Part shown: in pieces, positions 1 through 5,714 of the stretch
Layout of the letters: every line of letters begins with the position of its first letter
Numbering within the stretch: the first letter of the stretch is position 1
Assembly: GCA_012728025.1 (NCBI GenBank)
Contig: JAAYFX010000196.1
Span: forward strand, 1-6,750
Source of the DNA: Clostridiales bacterium
GTDB lineage: Bacteria > Bacillota > Clostridia > Oscillospirales > Oscillospiraceae
DNA: 6,750 nt
Direction: 5' to 3'
Program-made: the position numbers and the translations under genes
The notes under the pieces: generated by a model
What the model saw: only the letters and a program-made list of their open reading frames with translations
Told to the model about the DNA's origin: nothing
The model's database searches: none

Positions 1-110
1 GAACAAATCTCAACCGTTATGTCCTTCCTAGTGGAGCCTGTCTCTATAATCTCGCCGCAAGCACACCTGATGGTTGTCTGGTCGTACTTGGGATGGATAC
101 CTTCCTTCAT
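1..110 (-). CDS. rpmE: 50S ribosomal protein L31 (bL31), zinc-binding form, 5' part only
   Basis: This is a structural protein of the large ribosomal subunit, located at the intersubunit bridge region. The visible 36 residues begin MKEGIHPKYDQTTIRCACGE and continue with TGSTRKDITVEIC, a close match to the conserved start of bL31. C16, C18 and C36 are three of the four expected zinc ligands; the fourth should lie just beyond the window edge, so this is the C+ (zinc) form. The start is the ATG at 110, which gives the family's MKEGIHP start and has an AGAGGTG ribosome binding site about 6 nt upstream (117-123). An in-frame ATG at 128 precedes that site and is not used in my reading. The gene is cut by the left edge. 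It has its own promoter (155-183) and so appears to be separate from the unit upstream. Confidence 0.93.
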   Translation of the reverse strand, partial: MKEGIHPKYDQTTIRCACGEIIETGSTRKDITVEIC

Positions 111-154
111 TATGTTCACCTCTTTCATGAGTTTAGCTTCAAAACGCAAGTTGT

Positions 155-183
155 ATTCTAGCACAAAGAAGTTGATTTTGCAA
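155..183 (-). promoter_or_regulatory. Promoter for rpmE
   Basis: On the minus strand a TTGCAA -35 box (178-183) is followed by a 17-nt spacer and a TAGAAT -10 box (155-160) with an extended TG dinucleotide one base upstream of the -10. Predicted transcription starts near 148, giving a leader of roughly 38 nt before the rpmE ATG at 110. Spacing and boxes are typical of a housekeeping SigA promoter. Confidence 0.75.
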
Positions 184-192
184 GCACTTTTT

Positions 193-225
193 AAAAATAA
201 TGTTACACAAAGTTACATTATTTTT
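193..225. terminator. AT-rich inverted repeat, probable bidirectional terminator
   Basis: Two 14-nt arms (193-206 and 212-225) are complementary apart from one T-T mismatch, around a 5-nt loop ACAAA. The arms start with five A and end with five T, so either strand gives a stem that ends in a U-run. It sits between the stop of the small membrane protein gene (272) and the rpmE -35 box (183), the place where the upstream minus-strand unit should end. The GC content of the stem is low, so termination may be weak. Its symmetric core and position 10 bp upstream of the rpmE -35 box also allow a protein-binding operator. Confidence 0.5.
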
Positions 226-271
226 CTTTACCGAAAGGCTGAGGGTGGGAACTATCGCAATCTGCTCCTGT

Positions 272-487
272 CTACCCTTCCTCCTGAGCTTTTATATCCT
301 TTGCCTCCTGAGAAAAGGGCCAGACTATTCGGGCATTTCCCACATCATCATAAACGCAAAGGGAACGCAGTCCGTAAAAAAGCAGAGCTGTGACAATAAA
401 AACTGCAAGTATAACAGAGACAATAAGCCCCTTGCGTGAGCGCCTTTTTTTCCTGCCCTCGTATATATCCCTTGAGCGTACCGCCAT
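272..487 (-). CDS. Small single-span membrane protein, function unknown (71 aa)
   Basis: I do not recognise this gene. The product starts MAVRSRDIYEGRKKRRSRKG, a strongly basic N-terminus, followed by one hydrophobic segment at about residues 20-42 (LIVSVILAVFIVTALLFYGL) and a short tail with YDDVGNARIVWPF and a charged C-terminus. Charge distribution suggests an N-in, C-out anchor with about 30 residues outside. The start is the ATG at 487, with AAGGAG 8 nt upstream; a GTG at 496 opens the frame earlier but overlaps the end of that ribosome binding site. The gap to rpiB is 23 nt, so it is probably the last gene of the PMT-hisJ-rpiB unit. The basic anchor plus Y-D-x-x-G tail recalls N-termini of larger extracytoplasmic proteins, so it could be a truncated remnant, but no clear decayed continuation follows the TAG. 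Confidence 0.65.
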   Translation of the reverse strand: MAVRSRDIYEGRKKRRSRKGLIVSVILAVFIVTALLFYGLRSLCVYDDVGNARIVWPFSQEAKDIKAQEEG

Positions 488-510
488 ACCAAGCACTCCT
501 TGTTCCGTTT

Positions 511-945
511 TTATTCCTCAAGCTTTGAAATTAGCCCAACACGCCTTGCGTGTCTTCCCCCTTCAAACTCGCTGTTCAAAAAAGTGTCGACTATCTTAAG
601 GGCAAGACCTGAGCCTATAACTCTTGCACCCAAAGCAAGGATGTTTGCGTCATTATGCAGACGGGAAAATTCCGCACTGAAACAGTCTCCGCAAAGGGCG
701 GCACGAATGCCCTTAATTTTGTTTGCCGCCATGGATATACCAATCCCTGTGCCGCAAATTAAAATTCCCCGCTCACATTCTCCCGAGGCAACGGCTTTGC
801 CAACAGCCTCGGCATAAAGGGGATAGTCACAGCTATCTTCCGAATGTGTGCCAAAATCTTTATATTTTATACCCTTTTTGTCAAGATGCTCTATTATTTC
901 CTGTTTTAAGGCGTAACCGCCATGGTCGCTTCCCAGTGCCAGCAT
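511..945 (-). CDS. rpiB: Ribose-5-phosphate isomerase B
   Basis: This cytoplasmic enzyme interconverts ribose 5-phosphate and ribulose 5-phosphate in the non-oxidative pentose phosphate pathway; the RpiB/LacAB fold can also act on other aldose phosphates such as allose 6-phosphate. The 144-residue length is normal. Visible motifs are GSDHGGY (5-11), DYP (40-42), the catalytic loop ICGTGIG (63-69) with C64 as the expected base and T66, then HNDANILALGARV (97-109) and the C-terminal GGRHARRV (129-136) that contributes phosphate-binding arginines. The ATG at 945 has GAGAGG 9 nt upstream. It lies 43 nt after hisJ and 23 nt before the small membrane protein gene, consistent with cotranscription. 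LacA/LacB subunits are less likely because the RpiB motifs are all present and there is no lac context. Confidence 0.95.
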   Translation of the reverse strand: MLALGSDHGGYALKQEIIEHLDKKGIKYKDFGTHSEDSCDYPLYAEAVGKAVASGECERGILICGTGIGISMAANKIKGIRAALCGDCFSAEFSRLHNDANILALGARVIGSGLALKIVDTFLNSEFEGGRHARRVGLISKLEE

Positions 946-988
946 AGTTTTTTACCTCTCCCCACTTATAGCCGCAATTAAAACGGCC

Positions 989-1807
989 TTAAATCTTTAT
1001 AAACCTCGGCTTTCGCTTTTCAAAAACCGTGATATATTTATACCCCAATTGCCTTAGAATGTCAAAGCCCTGTCTAAGCCCCGAAGCCGCTCTTGAAACC
1101 GAATGGGCATCGCTGCCTATGGTGATTATCTCGCCGCCAAGCTGCCTGTAAAGCCTTAAAATTTCAACTTCCGGCATGGGGGCGTCTATTCTTTCCCTGC
1201 CTAGGCCGGAGCAATTTATCTCCAATCCTCTTCCGTTTTGGATAAGGGTTTTTAAAAGTACTTCAATCTTATCGCCATAGCCTTCAAGGTTAAAGCTCAC
1301 ATCAAAGCCGTCCCTGCGCATATATCGTATGGTGTAGCCTATGTGGGCCATGGTGTCAAAAAAGTCCATCCCCGCAAGCTCTATAAGCTCTGTTGCATAT
1401 TCGTCCATAAGCTCATGGCACTGAGCCATGCTCTCATATGAATATTCATAAAAATCTTTTTTTCCCTTAAGGTTGTGCAAAGAGCCGAGAACAAAATCCA
1501 ATTCGGGGGATGCCGCTATTTTTTTCGCCCGCTGAAGGTCGTGGTTTCCCCCGCCCAGCTCCATGCCAAGGTGCAGCTGCAAGCCCGAGGGGGCTTTTTT
1601 CACAGCTTCTTCAAACATACGGATGGTTTTTTCCCTGTGGTCATAGCTTCCCTCAATGGGCAGCCCCGTCATATAGTCGTCAATGTCGCAATGGTCTGTA
1701 AAACAAATATAGCCCACACCCTTTTTAAAGGAGGCTTGTGCCATTTCCTCCATGGTGTTTCTGCCGTCGGTGGAACAAGTGCTGTGTATGTGGCAGTCGT
1801 ATAACAA
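989..1807 (-). CDS. hisJ: Histidinol phosphatase, PHP family (HisJ type)
   Basis: This is a predicted cytoplasmic metallophosphatase that removes phosphate from L-histidinol phosphate, the penultimate step region of histidine biosynthesis. Its 272 residues match the usual HisJ length. All expected metal-site motifs can be seen: DCHIHS (H6, H8), STDGR (D14), FTDHCD (H39), GMELG (E83), GSLH (H111), AHIGY (H155) and GSDAH (D233, H235), which is the full trinuclear PHP set. The start is TTG at 1807, with AAAGGGGG about 8 nt upstream and no better in-frame start. It follows the PMT gene by 64 nt and precedes rpiB by 43 nt. No other his genes are in the window, so the substrate rests on family resemblance alone; another PHP phosphoesterase activity is possible. 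Confidence 0.85.
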   Translation of the reverse strand: MLYDCHIHSTCSTDGRNTMEEMAQASFKKGVGYICFTDHCDIDDYMTGLPIEGSYDHREKTIRMFEEAVKKAPSGLQLHLGMELGGGNHDLQRAKKIAASPELDFVLGSLHNLKGKKDFYEYSYESMAQCHELMDEYATELIELAGMDFFDTMAHIGYTIRYMRRDGFDVSFNLEGYGDKIEVLLKTLIQNGRGLEINCSGLGRERIDAPMPEVEILRLYRQLGGEIITIGSDAHSVSRAASGLRQGFDILRQLGYKYITVFEKRKPRFIKI

Positions 1808-1815
1808 AAATCCTT

Positions 1816-1837
1816 CCCCCTTTGGGAGCTTCTTCCC
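1816..1837 (-). promoter_or_regulatory. Possible hairpin masking the hisJ ribosome binding site
   Basis: In the minus-strand RNA, CUCCC (1828-1824) can pair with the GGGGG of the hisJ ribosome binding site (1820-1816) across an AAA loop, with one G-U pair. The same segment can instead pair with GGGA just upstream (1837-1834). The two pairings exclude each other, so translation of hisJ could depend on local folding. Stems are short, and this is a reading of the bases only. Confidence 0.25.
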
Positions 1838-1852
1838 ATAAATTTATAAGTC

Positions 1853-1874
1853 TAGGGCGTGTTGACACGCCCTA
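1853..1874 (-). terminator. Strong hairpin at the end of the PMT gene, incomplete terminator
   Basis: A perfect 9-bp stem (1853-1861 with 1866-1874) closes a 4-nt loop and includes the PMT stop codon. On the minus strand it is followed by GACTTATAAATTT, which lacks a proper U-run, so full termination is doubtful. It may act as a partial terminator or an mRNA end stabiliser that lowers expression of hisJ-rpiB relative to the PMT gene. On the plus strand it is followed by AAAAAGG, which does not suggest termination either. Confidence 0.4.
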
Positions 1875-3746
1875 AAAAGGCCAAGCCCCCGGAACCCACA
1901 CAAGTAGGTCTGTATATGCTCTGGGAGTCGGCACCCCCGTAAGTACGGGGTAAAAAGCGATGAAAAGCAAAAGGCAAAGAGCCGTTGCTGTGTATACCTT
2001 TATCTTCCACCTTCTGTCTCTTAGCCTTATAGAGTTGAACACATGGCAGATTGCAAGGACAAGGAAAATCAGGCAGGGGAAGTAGTGGTATGCAAAGGTT
2101 ATGCGAGATATAAACATCCAAGGCACAAGCTGGGAAAGGTAGCCTATAAGGATAAACATCGCCTTGCTATCTTTGTGGCGAAGGCTTCTCCAAACCATGG
2201 CCAGCATTGCCAGAAGCCCCCCCCAGCAAACCAGAGGATTTAAGAAGGCGCCGAAGGCGCTTTTATAGTTGTTTGGCAAAGACCGCAGATAGTAAAGTAT
2301 CGGCCTGCCGTCCACAAGCCACTGATACCAAGCGGAGGAATATGGATGGCTTGCATCCACCCCCGCATGGTATGTGAACATAAACCTTTGGTTGTCCAAA
2401 ACAATTTTGGCATAGTCTGCATCTAAAAGCATCGAGACACCGCCGTCCATGCCCTTTGCTATGCCATAGGGATAATAGCTTAAATAATATACGGCGGCGG
2501 GGATAAGGACAAAGGAGAAAAGGCAAAGGAGAATGTTGAGAAAAAGCTCCTTCCGGTGAAGGCGTCCCCTGCCTATTGCAGTAAGCTGCCTGCTCCTCAT
2601 TATGCGGAAAATAAGCCATATCAGAGCAAGCCCCAAACCGGCATAAACAGCCGTCCACTTACAGGCAACGCCAAGTCCAAAGGAAAGCCCCGAGAGAAAA
2701 AGTGGCAAAGCTCCTTTGCACCCCAGAGAAAACCCGTCCCTTTCCGCAGTCACATACCTGTACATGAAAAGGTACATCAACATTATAAAGAAAACGGCAT
2801 AGGTATCTATGGTGGCTATCCTCGTTTGCACAAAATGCATAAAATCAAAGGCAAACAAAAGTGTGCCGCAAACGGAAATTGCTGTGGAGCCGAAAAGGTT
2901 TTTTATAAACACATATAAAAAAGGCAGCATGAGAACCCCGAACAAAACCCCCATAAAACGCCAGCCGAAGGGAGCAAGGCCAAAGATTTTTATGCCGAGG
3001 CTTATTATAAGCTTTCCCAAAGGCGGGTGGGAAAGCTCGTAGGGATAGACATCCTCAATATGCTCGTAAGCTGTGCGCACATGGTAAATTTCGTCAAAGT
3101 AGGCACTGTTTTTATAGCTTTCCCTTTCGGGAACCAGCTCCTGCTCATCAAAAAGCGTTGCCGCCCCCTCGTCAAAAACAAGCTTTTCTACGGGTATTGG
3201 TTTGCCTTCCCAGTCGTAAAGACAGATTTCCCCAAGGTTAAGGGTGTCATCTGATATTATTCGCACAAACTTTGTGCCCTTTCCAAGGGAGTCAAGCTTT
3301 GCCTCATGCCATTTAAAGATATCTGAATAGCTTTGCTCCATAATCGCCTCATCGGTATAGTTTTCACCGTCAAGGGAATATTGCAGAAAATAATTGCCGC
3401 TATGAAGACCGGAATAGTACATAAGCCTTGTAATGGAGGATTCCTCCTCAAGCTCTATTACCACATAACGCCCCTTTTCGGTAAAGGAGCAAAAGCTCTC
3501 CGGCCCTTTAATATCGCCCAGTCCGTAAAAGGCCACAGCCCCGTATAAAATGGGGATAAGAAAAAGCGGAAGAATATCCTTTTTCTCCAAAGGATACCGC
3601 CTTAGGGGAAAGGAAAAACGAGCCGTATCTACCTCTCTCAAATCCGCTATGGGGTCATGCCGCTTAAAAAGCAAAACATAAAAGACAAAAAAGGCAAGAA
3701 CCAAGGTTATTGAGATTATCAGAAATAAAACAGGGAGAATCCTCAA
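1872..3746 (-). CDS. PMT-family (GT39) lipid-carrier-dependent glycosyltransferase with a discoidin-like insert
   Basis: This is a polytopic membrane glycosyltransferase of the protein O-mannosyltransferase family, which moves a sugar, typically mannose, from a polyprenyl phosphate to Ser/Thr of exported proteins. Hydrophobic spans occur at about residues 3-27 and 58-77. Residues about 80-180 then form a soluble segment with F5/8C (discoidin) features: ITRLMYYSG, LQYSLDGENY, W146, FVRII and GEICLYD. The catalytic loop follows: YFDEIYHV (216-223) with the D218-E219 pair, and SHPPLGK (239-245). Later PMT signatures are QTRIATIDTY (307-316) with R309, CKWTAVYAG (362-370), HPYSSAWYQW (467-476) and RITFAYHYFP (548-557), among many further spans. 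The start is TTG at 3746 with AAAGGGGG 10 nt upstream; an in-frame TAA lies just before. Family assignment is firm, but the sugar, lipid donor and protein targets are not shown by the sequence. Confidence 0.92.
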   Translation of the reverse strand: MRILPVLFLIISITLVLAFFVFYVLLFKRHDPIADLREVDTARFSFPLRRYPLEKKDILPLFLIPILYGAVAFYGLGDIKGPESFCSFTEKGRYVVIELEEESSITRLMYYSGLHSGNYFLQYSLDGENYTDEAIMEQSYSDIFKWHEAKLDSLGKGTKFVRIISDDTLNLGEICLYDWEGKPIPVEKLVFDEGAATLFDEQELVPERESYKNSAYFDEIYHVRTAYEHIEDVYPYELSHPPLGKLIISLGIKIFGLAPFGWRFMGVLFGVLMLPFLYVFIKNLFGSTAISVCGTLLFAFDFMHFVQTRIATIDTYAVFFIMLMYLFMYRYVTAERDGFSLGCKGALPLFLSGLSFGLGVACKWTAVYAGLGLALIWLIFRIMRSRQLTAIGRGRLHRKELFLNILLCLFSFVLIPAAVYYLSYYPYGIAKGMDGGVSMLLDADYAKIVLDNQRFMFTYHAGVDASHPYSSAWYQWLVDGRPILYYLRSLPNNYKSAFGAFLNPLVCWGGLLAMLAMVWRSLRHKDSKAMFILIGYLSQLVPWMFISRITFAYHYFPCLIFLVLAICHVFNSIRLRDRRWKIKVYTATALCLLLFIAFYPVLTGVPTPRAYTDLLVWVPGAWPF

Positions 3747-3858
3747 CGGATTTTATCCCCCTTTCCATTTATATTGTTATATATTACCCCAAGGAGCCTT
3801 TCAGCATAAAGGTATAAGTATGTATATACCCGCAATGTGGTCATTATATAGGTTTTTC
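3747..3858 (-). promoter_or_regulatory. Leader of the PMT gene, about 110 nt
   Basis: The stretch from the predicted start near 3858 to the TTG codon is AT-rich and untranslated. Two short hairpins can be drawn: GGTATA/TATACC (3811-3816 with 3825-3830) and CCTTT/AAAGG (3797-3801 with 3808-3812), which share bases 3811-3812 and so cannot both form fully. No known riboswitch was recognised. The ribosome binding site AAAGGGGG is at 3757-3764. Confidence 0.35.
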
Positions 3859-3864
3859 CGACTA

Positions 3865-3893
3865 ATTATACTACATTTGTTTTAGCCTGTCCA
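3865..3893 (-). promoter_or_regulatory. Promoter for the PMT-hisJ-rpiB unit
   Basis: On the minus strand a TGGACA -35 box (3888-3893), a 17-nt spacer and a perfect TATAAT -10 box (3865-3870) form a strong SigA-type promoter. It begins directly behind the U-run of the rplA terminator, so the PMT unit is started independently of the ribosomal operon. Confidence 0.8.
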
Positions 3894-3956
3894 ATAAAAA
3901 CCAAAACAAACTGTGCCGCACCATCCTATAAGGGGAGGGTACGGCACAGTCTGTTT
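3893..3956 (-). terminator. Intrinsic terminator of the rpmG-rplA operon
   Basis: Arms 3904-3918 and 3942-3956 pair over 15 positions with one mismatch, with core ACTGTGCCG/CGGCACAGT. The bases between them can extend the stem further (TACC-x-TCC with GGA-x-GGTG), leaving a loop of about 7 nt. On the minus strand the stem is followed by a T-rich run including TTTTGGTTTTTATT. It starts 13 nt after the rplA stop codon, the expected place for a strong operon terminator. Confidence 0.88.
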
Positions 3957-3969
3957 CTTGATTTGACTT

Positions 3970-4662
3970 TTACATCAGCTTTGTCTGATTAATTTTTATT
4001 CCGGGGCCCATTGTAGAGGCCGTTACGCAACTTCTGATATACTGACCCTTTGCAGCGGCAGGCTTTGCCTTGATGATGGCGTTCATAAGGGTTTCGAAGT
4101 TCTCATTTAACTTATCTGCGCCAAAGCTTACCTTGCCTATGGGGCAGTGGATAATATTTGTCTTGTCAAGGCGGTATTCTATCTTACCAGCCTTTATCTC
4201 CTGAACCGCCTGAGCGATATTGGGAGTAACGGTTCCTGCCTTGGGTGTGGGCATAAGACCCTTAGGTCCAAGAAGCTTGCCAAGACGGCCGACAACGCCC
4301 ATCATGTCGGGTGTTGCTACAACAACGTCATAGTCAAACCAGTTTTCAGTTTGGATTTTTGTTACCAAATCCTGACCACCGGCAAAATCCGCTCCTGCGT
4401 CGATGGCTTCCTGCTCACGCTCGGGCTTGCAGAAAACAAGAACACGGCGGGTCTTACCCGTTCCGTGGGGCAGGACAATGGCACCACGAACCTGCTGGTC
4501 TGCATGGCGGGAATCTACGCCCAGCTTTACGTGAAGTTCGACAGTTTCGTCAAACTTGGCCTTAGATGTTTTTACAACAAGGTCAAAAGCTTCCTCTGGG
4601 TCGTATAAATTTGTTCTATCTATGAGCTTTGCGCTCTCTTTATAATTTTTACCTCTAAACAC
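3970..4662 (-). CDS. rplA: 50S ribosomal protein L1 (uL1)
   Basis: L1 forms the mobile L1 stalk of the large subunit, which contacts and releases E-site tRNA, and in many bacteria represses its own mRNA. The 230-residue product has normal length and family motifs throughout: RGKNYKESAKLIDR (3-16), HADQQVRGAIVLPHGTGK (53-70), VVVATPDMMGVVGRLGKLLG (113-132), GPKGLMPTPKAGTVT, IEYRLDKTNIIHCPIGKVSF and KPAAAKGQYIRS near the end. The start is GTG at 4662 with AAGGAGG 10 nt upstream. The 78-nt gap from rplK is much longer than the other gaps of the operon and holds an L1-site-like RNA fold. It is the last gene before a strong terminator; rplJ and rplL, which usually come next, are not here. Confidence 0.97.
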   Translation of the reverse strand: MFRGKNYKESAKLIDRTNLYDPEEAFDLVVKTSKAKFDETVELHVKLGVDSRHADQQVRGAIVLPHGTGKTRRVLVFCKPEREQEAIDAGADFAGGQDLVTKIQTENWFDYDVVVATPDMMGVVGRLGKLLGPKGLMPTPKAGTVTPNIAQAVQEIKAGKIEYRLDKTNIIHCPIGKVSFGADKLNENFETLMNAIIKAKPAAAKGQYIRSCVTASTMGPGIKINQTKLM

Positions 4663-4684
4663 TATTGTTTATCCTCCTTGTAAT

Positions 4685-4731
4685 GTGGTTAGGCAGATGC
4701 TTTTCGCATCCTCCCACTTCGGAAAAGCGGG
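4685..4731 (-). promoter_or_regulatory. Putative L1-binding autoregulatory RNA element upstream of rplA
   Basis: In the minus-strand RNA, GUGG (4717-4714) pairs with CCAC (4688-4685), enclosing a GAG/UGCCUAA internal loop and a perfect GAUGC-GCAUC hairpin with a GAAAA loop (4710-4696). The GUGGGAG strand opposite a UAACCAC strand resembles, as I recall it, the L1 site of 23S rRNA, where GUGGGAG faces AAAUACCAC. The element ends 5 nt before the rplA ribosome binding site (4679-4673), so bound L1 could block translation. A competing hairpin, CCCGCUU (4731-4725) with AAGUGGG (4719-4713), uses the same GUGGG bases. The fold is read from the sequence; the function is inferred from known L1 autoregulation in other bacteria. 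Confidence 0.6.
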
Positions 4732-4740
4732 CCCTTACCC

Positions 4741-5169
4741 TTACTGCTCGGCGACCATAACGCCCATGCTGCGGCAGGTGCCTGCAACCATGGCCATGGC
4801 AGCTTCAATGTCCGTGCAGTTGAGGTCGGGCATCTTTGTCTCGGCGATTTTGCGAAGGTCTTCACGGCTCAAGGTGCCGACCTTATCACGCTGGGGAACG
4901 CCGGAAGCATTCTCTATGCCGAGAGCCTTCTTAACAAGAAGGGAGGTCGGCGGAGTCTTTGTGATGAAAGAGAAGGTACGGTCGGAATAGACCGTTATAA
5001 CAACGGGAATCATCATGCCCATATCATTTTTTGTGCGTTCGTTAAAATCCTTGGTGAACTGGCCAATGTTGATGCCGTACTGACCAAGGGCAGGGCCGAC
5101 AGGGGGGGCGGGAGTCGCCTTTCCTGCGGGGACCTGAAATTTTACATATCCAACAACTTTCTGTGCCAC
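4741..5169 (-). CDS. rplK: 50S ribosomal protein L11 (uL11)
   Basis: L11 binds the GTPase-associated region of 23S rRNA at the base of the L7/L12 stalk; it is needed for the stringent response and for thiostrepton binding. The 142-residue product is standard in length. The N-terminal domain carries VKFQVPAGKATPAPPVGPAL and GQYGINIGQFTKDFN (residues about 9-44) with the conserved proline-rich drug-binding segment, and the C-terminal RNA-binding domain carries TPPTSLLVKKALG and GTCRSMGV near the end. The start is GTG at 5169 with AGGAGGTG about 8 nt upstream. It follows nusG by 18 nt, the classic nusG-rplK order. Nothing unusual is seen in the protein. Confidence 0.97.
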   Translation of the reverse strand: MAQKVVGYVKFQVPAGKATPAPPVGPALGQYGINIGQFTKDFNERTKNDMGMMIPVVITVYSDRTFSFITKTPPTSLLVKKALGIENASGVPQRDKVGTLSREDLRKIAETKMPDLNCTDIEAAMAMVAGTCRSMGVMVAEQ

Positions 5170-5187
5170 TTTACGTGCACCTCCTAA

Positions 5188-5712
5188 TTAATCTGAAGCG
5201 GCTTCGACCTGATAATAATCTAGGTCCACCGGCGTCTCCCTTCCAAACATGGAGACAATAACTCGAACACGGTTTTTGGCTGCGTCCACATCCTCAACAA
5301 CACCCAGAAAGCCTTCCAGAGGGCCGTCTGTTACCTTTACGCTGTCACCTACGTTAAAGCCGGAAATGTCCTCATGGCGCTCAACGCCCATGTTTAAAAT
5401 TTCCTGCTCTGTAAGGGGGATGGCCTTGCCATCACTTCCCACAAAACCCGTGGCTCCCCTGACATTTCGCACAAGGTGCCAGCTTTCGTCTGTAAGAATC
5501 ATCTTAACAAAAACATAACCGGGATAAGTTTTGCGTTCTATGGTTTTTTCGCCGTTTTCCGTATGCTCGGTAACGGTTTCCGTAGGGATGTTCACCTCTG
5601 TTATAAGGTCCTGCATCCTGCGGTTTTCCGCAGCCTTTAAAACTGCTGCCGCCACTGCATTTTCATATCCGGAATATGTGTGGACTACATACCATTTTGC
5701 TTCTTCAGCCAT
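5188..5712 (-). CDS. nusG: Transcription termination/antitermination factor NusG
   Basis: NusG binds elongating RNA polymerase at the clamp and, depending on lineage, modulates pausing, Rho action and coupling to ribosomes. The 174 residues contain the NGN domain (about 5-105) with WYVVHTYSGYE (7-17), the PGYVFVKM strand (64-71) and VRNVRGATGFVG (81-92), then a KOW domain (about 121-150) with VGDSVKVTDGPLEGFLG, ending in SMFGRETPVDLDYYQVE. The ATG at 5712 lies two bases after the secE stop codon, so translation of the two is probably coupled; a GGTGGG in the secE tail can serve as ribosome binding site. The length and domain order are normal. Confidence 0.97.
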   Translation of the reverse strand: MAEEAKWYVVHTYSGYENAVAAAVLKAAENRRMQDLITEVNIPTETVTEHTENGEKTIERKTYPGYVFVKMILTDESWHLVRNVRGATGFVGSDGKAIPLTEQEILNMGVERHEDISGFNVGDSVKVTDGPLEGFLGVVEDVDAAKNRVRVIVSMFGRETPVDLDYYQVEAASD

Positions 5713-5714
5713 AG

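Noticed and set aside
126..128. In-frame ATG upstream of the chosen rpmE start
   Set aside because: It lies before the AGAGGTG ribosome binding site and would add residues not found at the start of L31 proteins.
140..274. Frameshifted continuation of the small membrane protein past its stop (a +1 frame stays open for about 45 codons)
   Set aside because: The extension runs through the AT-rich dyad and the rpmE promoter and shows no domain; no homopolymer run marks a frameshift site.
488..496. GTG start at 496 for the small membrane protein
   Set aside because: It directly abuts the AAGGAG site with no spacing; the ATG at 487 has the right distance.
1862..1867. Plus-strand TTGACA resembling a -35 box
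   Set aside because: It lies in the loop and stem of the hairpin at the PMT stop, has no -10 box 16-18 nt downstream, and no plus-strand gene follows.
4147..4608. A 153-codon open frame on the plus strand opposite rplA
   Set aside because: It lies entirely antisense to a clearly conserved ribosomal protein gene, has no ribosome binding site of note, and its translation has no recognisable features.
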